A stretch of 32,128 bases of DNA from Bacillota bacterium (lineage in GTDB: Bacteria; Bacillota_A; Clostridia; DSM-8532): positions 1 through 32,128 of the forward strand of contig JAFADM010000018.1 in the NCBI GenBank assembly GCA_023424865.1. Reading direction: 5' to 3'. Below the pieces are notes generated by a model that saw nothing but the letters and a program-made list of their open reading frames with translations, searched no databases and was not told where the DNA came from. Positions 1 through 8,817 of the stretch are shown here, piece by piece. The position numbers were made by a program, and so were the translations under genes. The stretch's first letter is position 1, and every line of letters starts with the position of its first letter.

Positions 1-5
1 TAGGG

Positions 6-122
6 TCATTGAGAATAAAAACGGAGTTTACAAAATAAACTATCAATGATACGATAACAAATGTTTATTGAAAGTACATTGATGATCGGCTAAAATAGGC
101 CCGTGAACTATTTTAGTCAATG
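6..122 (+). other. Two tandem nested hairpins upstream of topA
   Basis: Two inverted-repeat units of the same design lie before topA. Unit A pairs TCATTGA (6-12) with TCAATGA (43-49) and encloses AGTTTA (25-30) with TAAACT (36-41). Unit B pairs CATTGA (77-82) with TCAATG (117-122) and encloses CTAAAATAG (90-98) with CTATTTTAG (108-116). In both, the extra unpaired bases sit on the 5' side (12 and 7 nt) and almost none on the 3' side. Unit B ends 11 nt before the topA ribosome binding site (134-138). The pairing is seen directly. A role in controlling topA, or as the tail of an upstream transcript, is inference. Confidence 0.6.
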
Positions 123-144
123 AACAACCGAACGGAGGGCATGG

Positions 145-2364
145 ATGTCAAAATATCTGGTCATTGTAGAATCGCCTGCAAAGGCAAAAACAATAAATAA
201 ATATCTGGGCAACGATTATAAGATTGCCGCATCCATGGGACATATCAGGGATCTTCCTCAAAGCCACATGGGCATTGATGTCAACAAGGATTTCGAGCCC
301 ATGTACATTAATATTTCAGGTAAGGGTGAATTGCTTAAAGGCTTAAAGGAAAGTGCCTCGTCCGCTGATAAGGTCTTTCTGGCAACGGACCCTGACCGCG
401 AAGGTGAAGCTATTTCCTGGCATTTAGCCCATATTTTGAAAATTGATCCCCTTACCGATTGCCGAATCACATTTAACGAAATAACTAAAAATGCGGTGGT
501 TAATGCGGTTTCCCAACCCAGAGCCATTAACATGAACCTGGTGGATGCCCAGCAGGCCCGAAGGGTGCTGGATCGTATCGTGGGTTATGAAATAAGCCCT
601 GTGCTATGGAAAAAAGTCCGCAAGGGCTTAAGTGCAGGCCGCGTTCAATCGGTGGCAACCCGTATTATCTGCGACAGAGAGCAGGAAATTCTGGATTTTG
701 TCCCTGAAGAATATTGGAGCATTGCAACCCGCTTTAAGAAGGAAGACGGCGTTGCTTTTGATGCCAAATTCTATGGCAAAAACGGCAAGAAGTTTGAAAT
801 AAAATCCAAGGAAGCCGCGGATGAAATTCTCGGCTTCATGAAGGTTTCGGATTACGCTGTTTCCAATGTTAAAAAGAGTGAGAAAAAACGCACGCCATCG
901 CCGCCCTTTATTACCAGTACGCTGCAGCAGGAGGCTTCCCGAAAGCTTGGCTACAGCACTCAAAAGACCATGATGGTGGCACAGCAGCTTTATGAAGGCA
1001 TTGAGCTTGGAAATGAGGGTCCTGTCGGTTTGATTACCTACATGAGAACCGACTCGGTACGATTATCCGACGATGCACTAAAGGATGCACGGACCTATGT
1101 TGAGGACCATTTTGGCAAGGATTATCTTCCAGACAAGCCCCGGACTTTTAAAACAAAATCCGCCGCCCAGGATGCCCATGAAGCCATTCGCCCCACTTAT
1201 GTGGACAGGGATCCTGAGAGTCTTAAGGAGATGCTTGCCAAGGATTTAATTACCAATGATCAGTACAAGCTGTACAAGCTTATCTGGGAGCGCTTTATCG
1301 CCTGCCAGATGGAAAATGCCCGGTTTGATACCCTTACAGTGGACATTGAAGGAACACCAAAAAATGACGGACAAGGTGCCGGGGTCCAGGTCAGCCAGAT
1401 TAATTTCCGTGCTACCGGCTCCAAGCTTCTCTTTAAAGGCTTTATGGCTTTATATGTTGAAGGTAGGGACGATGAGGAAGAGGATGATGAATCTCAGCTT
1501 CTGCCTTCATTTACAAAGGGCGAGCCTCTTGCCCTTGTAAAAACCAAGCCGGATCAGCATTTTACCGAGCCGCCGCCACGTTATACGGAGGCCAGCCTTG
1601 TTAAAGCCCTTGAAGAAAAGGGGATAGGCCGTCCGAGTACCTATGCGCCTACTATCGGCACCATCATCAACCGGGGGTATGTTGAACGCAATAAAAAACA
1701 GCTGTTCCCAACCGACCTGGGGAAAATAGTAAATCGGCTTATGATGGCCAATTTTACCGATATCGTAAATGTCAATTTTACTGCGGATATGGAAAATCGC
1801 CTGGACAAGGTGGAGGAAGGCTCCATTCAATGGAAGGAGCTTTTAAGAGAGTTCTATTCGCCCTTTAAGGAAACGGTAAAAAAAGCGGAGCACATAGAAA
1901 AGGTGGAAATCCCTGTTGAGGAATCCGATGTTCCCTGTGATAAATGTGGCCGGATGATGGTTATCCGCAGCGGCCGCTTTGGAAAATTCCTGGCCTGCCC
2001 GGGCTTTCCTGCATGCAAAAACACCAAGCCCCTTATGGATGAAGCCGGTGTTAAATGCCCCAAGTGCGGCGGTAAGATTTATATTAGAAAAACGAAACGT
2101 AACAGAAAATACCTTGGATGTGAAAACTATCCAAAGTGTGATTTTATGACCTGGGATATGCCCTCAGAAAAGCAGCCCTGCCCGAAATGCGGAAATTTCC
2201 TTACCCAGAAAACCAAAGCCGGGGTAACGGAAAGAAAGTGTTCCAACTCCGAGTGTGATTTCAGTGAGGAAGAACGCAAGGAAGGCGCAGAAGCAGGCAA
2301 AACCGGCAGAGGCAGAAAAAAGGCCGTTAAAACGGCCTCGGATGCAGAGATTAAAGCTGAATAA
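145..2364 (+). CDS. topA: DNA topoisomerase I (type IA)
   Basis: Relaxes negatively supercoiled DNA by cutting and resealing one strand. The N-terminal Toprim domain begins with YLVIVESPAKAKTI and carries the acidic DPDREGEA motif near residue 82. The catalytic tyrosine is Tyr299 in GLITYMRTDS. After about residue 595 there are three C4 zinc-ribbon modules (CDKC, CPKCGGK and CPKCGNF types) followed by a basic tail, a common Firmicute arrangement. The 739 aa length is slightly above the usual ~690-700 aa because of the tail. The ATG at 145 is set by GGAGG at 134-138 with 6 nt spacing. The last codons contain a hairpin that serves as a terminator for the opposite-strand gene. No plus-strand terminator is visible before the convergent gene 5 nt downstream. 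Confidence 0.97.
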   Translation: MSKYLVIVESPAKAKTINKYLGNDYKIAASMGHIRDLPQSHMGIDVNKDFEPMYINISGKGELLKGLKESASSADKVFLATDPDREGEAISWHLAHILKIDPLTDCRITFNEITKNAVVNAVSQPRAINMNLVDAQQARRVLDRIVGYEISPVLWKKVRKGLSAGRVQSVATRIICDREQEILDFVPEEYWSIATRFKKEDGVAFDAKFYGKNGKKFEIKSKEAADEILGFMKVSDYAVSNVKKSEKKRTPSPPFITSTLQQEASRKLGYSTQKTMMVAQQLYEGIELGNEGPVGLITYMRTDSVRLSDDALKDARTYVEDHFGKDYLPDKPRTFKTKSAAQDAHEAIRPTYVDRDPESLKEMLAKDLITNDQYKLYKLIWERFIACQMENARFDTLTVDIEGTPKNDGQGAGVQVSQINFRATGSKLLFKGFMALYVEGRDDEEEDDESQLLPSFTKGEPLALVKTKPDQHFTEPPPRYTEASLVKALEEKGIGRPSTYAPTIGTIINRGYVERNKKQLFPTDLGKIVNRLMMANFTDIVNVNFTADMENRLDKVEEGSIQWKELLREFYSPFKETVKKAEHIEKVEIPVEESDVPCDKCGRMMVIRSGRFGKFLACPGFPACKNTKPLMDEAGVKCPKCGGKIYIRKTKRNRKYLGCENYPKCDFMTWDMPSEKQPCPKCGNFLTQKTKAGVTERKCSNSECDFSEEERKEGAEAGKTGRGRKKAVKTASDAEIKAE
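2315..2338 (-). terminator. Intrinsic terminator of the CapA-type gene, inside the topA coding end
   Basis: Read on the minus strand, AGGCCGTT (2338-2331), a 2-nt turn and AACGGCCT (2328-2321) form a perfect 8-bp stem that runs straight into TTTTTT (2321-2316). It lies 31 nt beyond the stop codon of the minus-strand lipoprotein gene. The same bases encode the last residues of TopA, so the terminator is embedded in a coding sequence. On the plus strand no T-run follows, so it should act in one direction. Confidence 0.72.
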
Positions 2365-2369
2365 GTGAA

Positions 2370-3635
2370 TCAGGGAGAGACGTAATCCTCAACCAGGTTC
2401 ATCGTACGATCATAGGAGGCGTATACCTCGGAAAGAACATCTTCCGGGTATGCGTCTTCTTCATAGTAAGCGTCCCGTGGTACAGGTATGACCTTAAACT
2501 TATAGGTGCCGTCCGCCTTGTAACGCCATAACCAGGTTGGTATGTGATCCACCTCATTGATTTCGGTCTTCCCGGTAGCGGGATCCTTGTTCAGTGTGAT
2601 TTGAACGAGCATACCGTCCTCCGCCAGCTCCTTATTGGTATGGGGAGCCCCTGAGGCACCTCTTCTCTGGTTGGAAACAAAATTACCCATGGAATAGATA
2701 ATGTATTTGGTTTCTTCCTCATGTTCAATATACTCCGTAGGCTGCACCACATGGGGATGGGAGCCTAATACGATATCCGCTCCCCAGGATACCAGATCAC
2801 GGGCAAGCTTTTTTTGGGAATCGGACGGTGTCTGAGTGTATTCCGCCCCCCAGTGCATGCTGACAACTGTGATATCCGTCTTTTCCTCAAGCTCCTGAAG
2901 CTCCTTCTTCATGCGTTCAGGCTCAAAGAGGGCCAGATGCCTGTCCCGCTGTTCCTTTGTCAGGCCGGCTTCCAAGCCGTTGCACCCGTAGGTATAGGCC
3001 ATAAATCCAACAGAGATGCCATTAAGATCTCTTATGAGATAACGGGGCTCTTCGCCGTCATAGGCGCCAATGGCCTCCAGGCCTCTGGACCGGATATTCT
3101 CCCGGGTTTCCAGCATGCCCTTAATTTTTCTGTCCAATTGGTGGTTATTGGAATTATTAACAAGGTCAAATCCCACTTGTTTAAAAGCATCAAAAATTTC
3201 CGGAGGGCAGTTGAACATGGGATAGCCTGTGTAATTGCTCCTGTCGTTGGTTGCAGCACTCTCAAAGCTTATAAGTGAAAAATCCGAATGAAGGGTATAT
3301 TCCTCCAATTCGGAGAAAATATCATAAAAATCATACCGTTTCTCTTCTTCAATATAAGCCGAGTCCTGAAAGGTTTTGTGGAGAACACAATCCCCGGCAG
3401 AAGTAATCATTGCCGTTATTGGGGCGGGCTCCGGCGTACTTGTGGGTGTGGGAGACGGTGTGGAGGGTTCAGAGGTACCGGAAGGCTTGTCCCCTGTATT
3501 CGGACCGGAGCTCTCCGATGCGCGGGGACTTTCAGAAGGGGAAGAGAGGTTGCTGCATGCTGCTGCCAGTATTGAGAATACCATTATAAGTGCCAGACGG
3601 GTGAAAAACGTTACCGCTTTGCTTCTAAAAAACAT
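2370..3635 (-). CDS. CapA-family lipoprotein (PGA_cap, metallophosphatase fold)
   Basis: Predicted surface lipoprotein of the CapA/PgsA capsule-synthesis family (PF09587). The N-terminus has a hydrophobic signal ending in the lipobox LAAAC, then a Ser/Thr/Pro/Glu linker of about 50 residues, then the catalytic-type domain. Family motifs seen are AGDCVLH, FNCPPEIFDAFK, NNSNNHQLD, SMHWGAEY, GSHPHVVQP and YSMGNFVSNQ. I chose the ATG at 3635 (421 aa), which has AAAGGA about 10 nt upstream. A longer frame from a TTG at 3662 lacks a better ribosome binding site. No poly-gamma-glutamate ligase genes (capB/capC) are adjacent, so the substrate is unknown. In clostridia, isolated CapA-like proteins are common and may act on cell-wall or phosphate-ester substrates, which is inference. 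It converges with topA and is divergent from trmFO. Confidence 0.88.
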   Translation of the reverse strand: MFFRSKAVTFFTRLALIMVFSILAAACSNLSSPSESPRASESSGPNTGDKPSGTSEPSTPSPTPTSTPEPAPITAMITSAGDCVLHKTFQDSAYIEEEKRYDFYDIFSELEEYTLHSDFSLISFESAATNDRSNYTGYPMFNCPPEIFDAFKQVGFDLVNNSNNHQLDRKIKGMLETRENIRSRGLEAIGAYDGEEPRYLIRDLNGISVGFMAYTYGCNGLEAGLTKEQRDRHLALFEPERMKKELQELEEKTDITVVSMHWGAEYTQTPSDSQKKLARDLVSWGADIVLGSHPHVVQPTEYIEHEEETKYIIYSMGNFVSNQRRGASGAPHTNKELAEDGMLVQITLNKDPATGKTEINEVDHIPTWLWRYKADGTYKFKVIPVPRDAYYEEDAYPEDVLSEVYASYDRTMNLVEDYVSP

Positions 3636-3747
3636 GGTAGAACGTCCTTTCATCGGAATCAATAATACTCATATATTTTAGCATCCATCAACTTTTAAGG
3701 CAAATAAATCCTTGTATTACCCTCCTTGCCTGAATTTGGTTTAGGCA

Positions 3748-3776
3748 TTGCTCCCAAGTTAAAATCCGTTTAAAAT
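3748..3776 (+). promoter_or_regulatory. Possible sigma-A promoter for trmFO
   Basis: TTGCTC (3748-3753), a 17-nt spacer and TAAAAT (3771-3776) sit about 54 nt before the trmFO start, in the divergent gap to the CapA-type gene. The -10 box is strong and the -35 box is weak. Confidence 0.35.
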
Positions 3777-3829
3777 GTTTAAAGTGTTGTTTTTAATATT
3801 AGGCTTCCTGAAGAAAGGATTTGATTATA

Positions 3830-5164
3830 ATGAACAATGACAGAGCAATCGTTATCGGGGCCGGACTGGCCGGAAGTGAGGCAGCCTGGCAGCTTGCCCG
3901 GCAGGGGATTCAGGTGGATTTATACGAAATGAAGCCTCATAAAAAAACCCCTGCCCACCATTTGGATTCCTTTGCCGAGCTTGTATGCAGCAATTCCCTT
4001 CGCTCGGATCAGCTTGAAAATGCGGTAGGACTTCTGAAGGAAGAATTAAGACGGCTTGGATCACTTGTCATTTCCTGTGCCGACGCCACGCGAGTTCCCG
4101 CAGGAGGCGCACTGGCAGTGGATCGGGAATCCTTTTCCCGAATGATTACAGATCGTATTACAGCCCATCCAGGTATTACAGTACATCACGAAGAGGTGTC
4201 GTCATTACAGCATGACATTCTGACGATATGCGCATCTGGTCCGTTAACCTCTGATGCTTTGGCTGCAAGGATTTCAGAGCTTATGGGGACGGATGGCCTG
4301 TATTTTTTTGATGCAGCAGCTCCCATTGTACGGCTTGATTCTATAAATACAGAGATTGCCTTTCGGGCCTCCAGATACGATAAGGGCGAAGGGGATTACC
4401 TCAACTGTCCCATGGATCAGAAGCAATATGATGCCTTTCTGAATGAGCTTCTTACCGCTGAGACGGCAGAGCTTAAGGATTTTGAGAATAAAAGGGTGTT
4501 TGAAGGCTGTATGCCGGTAGAGAGCATGGCAGCCCGCGGTCGGGATACGCTTCGGTTTGGCCCCTTAAAGCCTGTCGGGCTTGTGGATCCCTCTACAGGA
4601 AGGGAGCCCTATGCAGTAGTCCAGCTAAGACAGGACAATACGGCAGGGAGCCTGTACAATATGGTAGGCTTTCAGACCCATCTTAAGTGGGGGGAGCAAA
4701 AGCGGGTATTTTCCATGATTCCGGGGCTTGAAAACGCTGTTTTTGAACGCTATGGCGTCATGCACCGGAATACCTATCTCCATTCCCCTGGGTTGCTTGA
4801 CAATACTTATCGCATGATAAATCATTCAAACCTCTATTTCGCCGGTCAGATGACGGGGGTGGAGGGCTATGTTGAATCGGTGGCCTCAGGCTTTACGGCA
4901 GGCATCAATGCCGCCAGACAGCTCAAGGGTCTGGATGCCCTGGTATTCCCCGGGGATACGGCCATTGGCGCCCTTGCCCGTTATATTTCCACTCCCGGAA
5001 ACAAAAACTTTCAGCCTATGAACGTTAATTTTGGAATTCTGGATCCGCTCAGGGAAAGGATACGCAGCAAAAAGGAGAAAAACAGCCTTATCTCCAGCCG
5101 CTCTCTGCAGAAGATTGAAGAATTGGTACCTTTTATTCAGACACCAAGTGTATCAAAACCGTAA
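3830..5164 (+). CDS. trmFO: Methylenetetrahydrofolate--tRNA-(uracil-5-)-methyltransferase
   Basis: Makes ribothymidine at position 54 of the tRNA T-loop, using methylenetetrahydrofolate as carbon donor and FADH2 as reductant. The FAD-binding GxGxxG is at the start ([16 protein letters not shown]). Other family signatures are [42 protein letters not shown] and [12 protein letters not shown] near the end. The ATG at 3830 (444 aa) has AAAGGA at 3814-3819. A TTG three codons earlier is possible but worse placed. TrmFO is usual in Firmicutes, where it replaces the SAM-dependent TrmA. It precedes hflK by about 90 nt. Confidence 0.96.
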   Translation: MNNDRAIVIGAGLAGSEAAWQLARQGIQVDLYEMKPHKKTPAHHLDSFAELVCSNSLRSDQLENAVGLLKEELRRLGSLVISCADATRVPAGGALAVDRESFSRMITDRITAHPGITVHHEEVSSLQHDILTICASGPLTSDALAARISELMGTDGLYFFDAAAPIVRLDSINTEIAFRASRYDKGEGDYLNCPMDQKQYDAFLNELLTAETAELKDFENKRVFEGCMPVESMAARGRDTLRFGPLKPVGLVDPSTGREPYAVVQLRQDNTAGSLYNMVGFQTHLKWGEQKRVFSMIPGLENAVFERYGVMHRNTYLHSPGLLDNTYRMINHSNLYFAGQMTGVEGYVESVASGFTAGINAARQLKGLDALVFPGDTAIGALARYISTPGNKNFQPMNVNFGILDPLRERIRSKKEKNSLISSRSLQKIEELVPFIQTPSVSKP

Positions 5165-5170
5165 TATACA

Positions 5171-5226
5171 CAGTGAATCACAGTGTTATACCGTTATTTA
5201 CCATGATGTCAGTGATGCACTGTGAT
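5171..5226. promoter_or_regulatory. Dyad-rich CAGTG cluster upstream of hflK
   Basis: The trmFO-hflK gap contains ATCACAGTG (5177-5185) and its exact reverse complement CACTGTGAT (5218-5226), 32 nt apart. Further CAGTG copies are at 5171 and 5210, the latter forming CAGTG-ATG-CACTG with its neighbour. The two left copies are spaced 10 bp, one helical turn. This may be an operator or a stem-loop. No known regulator motif is recognised. Confidence 0.4.
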
Positions 5227-5256
5227 ACACAGTTAAATCCTAGGAAGGGGACGAAA

Positions 5257-6282
5257 ATGAAACAATTTAAATTCAAAACAGCCTATCTTATACCCATACT
5301 CGTAATCATTGCAGGGCTTTGGGGCCTCTCAGGCTTTTATACCCTCAAATCTGACGGCGGAGAGAGAGCTGTAGTAACCCAATTTGGAAAATACATAGGC
5401 ACTGTTGAGGAAGCAGGCTTAAGATGGCATATTCCATACCCTGTTCAAAGTGTGGAAATTGTGAAGTGCCAGGTTATCCGTTCCCTTGAAATCGGTTACC
5501 GTACCCAGGGAAACAGCACTCAGGGAGCCAGTGCCAGTTATGTGTCGGTTCCTGAGGAATCGCTTATGATTACAGGGGATGAAAACTTGGTTCATACCGA
5601 ATCGGTTATCCAATACAGAATAAACAGTGCCCGTGATTTTGTTTTCAATGTCAGCAATCCGCTGGGAACTCTTAAAATGGCTGCCGAATCCTCTATCCGA
5701 AGGGTTGTGGCCAATCATATTCTTGACGATGTTTTAACCGATCAGAAGGATATTATACAAAGCGAAATCCGGGCTGATTTGCAGAGTATCTGCAATGAGT
5801 ACGGGCTTGGCATAGAAATAACGAAAATCGCACTCCAGGCAGTCAACGCTCCCTCCGAGGTTCAGGAAGCCTTTGATGATGTCATTAAAGCCCGTGAGGA
5901 TATGAACCGTTATATTAACGAAGCTCAGAAAAAGGCTAATGAAGTCGTTCCGGCTGCTGAAGCCACCGCTTCGGAAATATTAAATGATGCCAATGCCTAT
6001 AAGGAAAAGCGTATTGCGGAAGCCAAGGGTGATGTGGAGAATTTCAGTCAGGTTCTGGATAAATACGCCCTTGGACCTGAGGTTACCCGGGTGAGAATGT
6101 ACCTAGAAACCATGCAGGAGGTACTTCCCAAAGCGCGTATCTTCATTATGGAGGACGGCGGTGAAACACTACGCTTCCTTCCCCTGGATCAGGGCAGCTC
6201 CAAATCTTCGGCAGCAGGCAGTACGGTGTCCGGCAGCACGTCTGCGGAACAGGTTGAGCCTACGCCCACACCTGCACCCTGA
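5257..6282 (+). CDS. hflK: HflK, SPFH/Band 7 membrane protein
   Basis: Membrane-anchored SPFH (stomatin/prohibitin/flotillin/HflK) protein that, with HflC, forms a ring around the FtsH protease in species where it has been studied. There is one N-terminal transmembrane segment (about residues 8-27, TAYLIPILVIIAGLWGL), then the Band 7 domain beginning at GERAVVTQFGKY. An Ala/Glu-rich coiled-coil stretch (AQKKANEVVPAAEATASEIL) follows. The tail is a low-complexity Ser/Thr/Pro region ending in PTPTPAP. The ATG at 5257 follows AGGAAGGGG (5242-5250). The same frame is open from 5173, but that part covers the dyad region and has no ribosome binding site. About 341 aa. No ftsH is in the window. Confidence 0.92.
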   Translation: MKQFKFKTAYLIPILVIIAGLWGLSGFYTLKSDGGERAVVTQFGKYIGTVEEAGLRWHIPYPVQSVEIVKCQVIRSLEIGYRTQGNSTQGASASYVSVPEESLMITGDENLVHTESVIQYRINSARDFVFNVSNPLGTLKMAAESSIRRVVANHILDDVLTDQKDIIQSEIRADLQSICNEYGLGIEITKIALQAVNAPSEVQEAFDDVIKAREDMNRYINEAQKKANEVVPAAEATASEILNDANAYKEKRIAEAKGDVENFSQVLDKYALGPEVTRVRMYLETMQEVLPKARIFIMEDGGETLRFLPLDQGSSKSSAAGSTVSGSTSAEQVEPTPTPAP

Positions 6283-6337
6283 GAGGTAAAGCCCGAATAA
6301 GCAAGATTAATAAGCCTATTTAAAAGGAGTGTTGAAA

Positions 6338-7366
6338 TTGGATAACGGAAACAACGGCACCAACGAATTCAATCAGCAATATAATGCCCAAAAGCAAAAC
6401 ACTAACCAAAGCGGGATGAAAAAGCTTTGGGACTGGGGGAAGGCCCTAATTGCCTTAATCGCCGTTCTGGTGGTTCTTGTGCTTTTAAGCAATACCTTCC
6501 TCTTTATGGTGGACGAAAAGGAACAGGTGGTGGTCACCCAGTTTGACAGGATTGTACGGATTATTGTGGATGATGCCAACGATCCTTCCATTGTGGAAAT
6601 TAAAAATAATCCCCAGTATGCAGGCGTAAAAATAGAAGAAGGAAAAGGACTTTTCTTTAAAATTCCTTTTATTCAAAATACAGTCTATTTTACCAATCAG
6701 TACTTAACTTATGAAACTTCTGCCGACGAGGTTTTTACCCGGGACAAAAAAACCATTCTTCTTGACAACTTCGCCCAATGGAAAATACATAACCCCGCCT
6801 CCTTCATGGCATCCATGGGAAGCCGGGAAAGTGCCCATTACCGTATTGATGAATTCATTTATTCTAAAATGCGTGAGGAAATAGGTAAAATTGATGCCCA
6901 TGTTCTCATAGCCGACAAGGATTATATGATGAGCATGCTTCAGGAGGTTGAGGATTATGTGAACAGCCAGATGGAGCCCATGGGCATACAGGTCCTGGAT
7001 ATCCGCATCATGCGTACCGAATTCCCTGATGAAACCAAGCCCAGCATCTATGAGCAAATGCGGTCCGAGCGCCAGGCTGTGGCAACCAAATACCGCGCCG
7101 ACGGCCAGAAGCAGTCCAGAACCATTTTATCCGAAGCCCAAAAGAATGCCACCGTCATCGAGGCGCAGGCCTATGAGCAGGCTCAGAAGCTACGTGGCGA
7201 GGGGGATGCGGAGGCAGCCCGTATTTACGCAGAGGCCTATAATGTGGATCCTGAGTTCTATGAGTTCTGGAAAACACTGCAGACCTATTCCGCTGTCATC
7301 GGAGAGGACACCACCATTATCATCAATCCGTCCTCCCAGTTTGCCAAATACATCTACTCAAAATAA
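6338..7366 (+). CDS. hflC: HflC, SPFH/Band 7 membrane protein
   Basis: Partner of HflK in the membrane HflKC complex that modulates FtsH proteolysis. A short polar N-terminus rich in Asn and Gln is followed by one transmembrane segment (LIALIAVLVVLVLLSNTFLF). The Band 7 domain starts at DEKEQVVVTQFDRIV. Typical HflC features are the RSERQAVATKYRADG region and the later AEAYNVDPEFYEFWKTL and GEDTTIIINPSSQFAKYI. The TTG at 6338 is best supported because AAAAGGAG (6322-6329) is 8 nt upstream. The upstream GTG and TTG codons overlap or abut that site. The gene starts 55 nt after hflK, consistent with one operon. Confidence 0.92.
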   Translation: MDNGNNGTNEFNQQYNAQKQNTNQSGMKKLWDWGKALIALIAVLVVLVLLSNTFLFMVDEKEQVVVTQFDRIVRIIVDDANDPSIVEIKNNPQYAGVKIEEGKGLFFKIPFIQNTVYFTNQYLTYETSADEVFTRDKKTILLDNFAQWKIHNPASFMASMGSRESAHYRIDEFIYSKMREEIGKIDAHVLIADKDYMMSMLQEVEDYVNSQMEPMGIQVLDIRIMRTEFPDETKPSIYEQMRSERQAVATKYRADGQKQSRTILSEAQKNATVIEAQAYEQAQKLRGEGDAEAARIYAEAYNVDPEFYEFWKTLQTYSAVIGEDTTIIINPSSQFAKYIYSK

Positions 7367-7430
7367 ATTGGCTTAATTTTCATTTTCCCGTGTAAAATCT
7401 CCCCAAAAAAACAATACTGTTATAAGTTGG

Positions 7431-7470
7431 TTTTTGATGACCGGATTCCTGAAAAGGATCCTTTCAAAAA
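7431..7470 (+). other. Imperfect hairpin before the efflux operon
   Basis: TTTTTGA (7431-7437) pairs with TCAAAAA (7464-7470). Inside it GGAT (7443-7446) pairs with ATCC (7458-7461). It lies 27 nt before the adaptor gene start. No T-run follows outside the stem, so a terminator role for hflC is doubtful. A leader or operator structure is possible. Confidence 0.35.
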
Positions 7471-7497
7471 CGATAATTGGTTTGAGGGGTAGATGCT

Positions 7498-8817
7498 ATG
7501 CCGGAATTAAGAAAGAAAAAATGTAACTCTTTGCCGTTTACTGGCCTAATCCTATGCTTTTCCATGATCCTGCTGTTTACAGGGTGCTCCGCCGGAAACA
7601 GCGTTGATACGCCTGTTGAAGCAGGTATTCCTGTAGAAGTTGCCGTGGTGGGAAAGGGCGGCATAACAAGCACCCTTTCCTCCTCGGGAATTGTAAAGCC
7701 TCTGAAAACAGCTTATGTGGCAACTCCAGCTGCCGGTTATGTGTCCGATGTCTTCTTCAAGGAAGGGGACAGGGTGAAAGCCGGTGACGTTCTCTTCACG
7801 CTGGAAACCAGGGAGCTGGCGGAAAATATTCGTGTACTGGAGGCCCAGCTGAAATCGGCTCAGGCAGGGCTGGCTCTTGCCGAGACCGGTGTTGTTGCCG
7901 CCTTCGGAAGCGATTACGAAAGCAAAAAAATACAGTTGGAATTTACGCTCAAAAGCGCAGAAAGTCAGTTCGTGGCCGCACAGACTGCCATGAACAGAGC
8001 CGTTCTTATGCGTGAGGCAGGAACCCTCTCCCTGACGCAATACCTCACCATAAAAAACCAGTACCAGCAGGCGGAGTACGCGCTGGATACTGCCGCTCAA
8101 AGCTATTCGCTGTATGTGGACAGGGCCGCTTTGGACAGCCAGGAGGCCGCCCGCCAGCAATACAATCAGGCAGAGGCCTCTTGTGAGGCGCTGGGCCTTC
8201 AGATTGAGAATCTAAAAAGCAAAATGGATCAGGCCCGTATCACAGCTCCCATTGACGGTATTGTGGGAATGGTAAACGTCATTTCGGGAGGAATTGCATC
8301 CAATGAGCTCGTCCCATTTATTATTCTCGATTCGGACAAGGTGGAGGTCATGCTTTCTCTGACCGAAAACAGTCTTAGCTCCCTCAAAACAGGGGACAGC
8401 CTGTCTGTCTCCGTAAGCTCGGTTAAAGAAACTCCCTTTACAGGTGTTGTAAGCCGTATAAGTCCTGCCGTGGATGAAAAGACCCTTGCCTTTCCTGTCT
8501 ATATCGAAATCGATAATAAGGATGGCAAGCTTTTGCCAGGTATGACGGCCAAGGTGGAGCTTGTGGCTGAAAAAAAGGAAAATGTGGTTGTCATCCCGCT
8601 TTCTGCAGTGATTCAAGGCGATAACAGCAGCTATGTCTTTACCGCAGAGAATGGCAAAGCAGTAAAAAAGAGCGTAACACGGGGCATAACTGAAAATGGC
8701 AATGTGGAAATATTGAGAGGCCTTGCTGCCGGGGAAGAGCTTATTGTCAAGGGCCAGAATTATCTTCAAGATAATGACACGGTTCTCATTACTGACAGGG
8801 AGGGCTACAGGCCATGA
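7498..8817 (+). CDS. RND efflux adaptor (membrane fusion) lipoprotein
   Basis: Periplasmic-type adaptor (HlyD/AcrA family) that couples the RND pump encoded next. The signal ends in the lipobox FTGCS near residue 30, so it should be lipid-anchored. The biotinyl-lipoyl half-motif AGYVSDVFFKEGDRVKAGDVLFTLE precedes an alpha-helical hairpin of about 130 residues (AQLKSAQAGLALAE to LKSKMDQ). The second half-motif, ITAPIDGIVGMVNVISGG, follows. The C-terminal barrel and proximal domains include LLPGMTAKVELV and VVIPLSAVI. The ATG at 7498 has GAGGGG at 7484-7489. It overlaps the pump gene by 4 nt (ATGA), implying translational coupling. No TolC-like outer membrane channel is nearby, as expected for a single-membrane Firmicute. 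Confidence 0.93.
   Translation: MPELRKKKCNSLPFTGLILCFSMILLFTGCSAGNSVDTPVEAGIPVEVAVVGKGGITSTLSSSGIVKPLKTAYVATPAAGYVSDVFFKEGDRVKAGDVLFTLETRELAENIRVLEAQLKSAQAGLALAETGVVAAFGSDYESKKIQLEFTLKSAESQFVAAQTAMNRAVLMREAGTLSLTQYLTIKNQYQQAEYALDTAAQSYSLYVDRAALDSQEAARQQYNQAEASCEALGLQIENLKSKMDQARITAPIDGIVGMVNVISGGIASNELVPFIILDSDKVEVMLSLTENSLSSLKTGDSLSVSVSSVKETPFTGVVSRISPAVDEKTLAFPVYIEIDNKDGKLLPGMTAKVELVAEKKENVVVIPLSAVIQGDNSSYVFTAENGKAVKKSVTRGITENGNVEILRGLAAGEELIVKGQNYLQDNDTVLITDREGYRP

Noticed and set aside
1507..1830. Minus-strand frame inside topA
   Set aside because: It is an antisense shadow of conserved topoisomerase sequence with no ribosome binding site.
5173..5256. Longer N-terminus for HflK from the upstream ATG
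   Set aside because: This part covers the CAGTG dyad region, has no ribosome binding site and would place 28 non-homologous residues before the membrane anchor. AGGAAGGGG clearly marks the ATG at 5257.
7552..8769. Long minus-strand frames (202 and 185 codons) opposite the efflux adaptor gene
   Set aside because: They are antisense shadows of a gene with clear family motifs, and they lack ribosome binding sites and recognisable domains.
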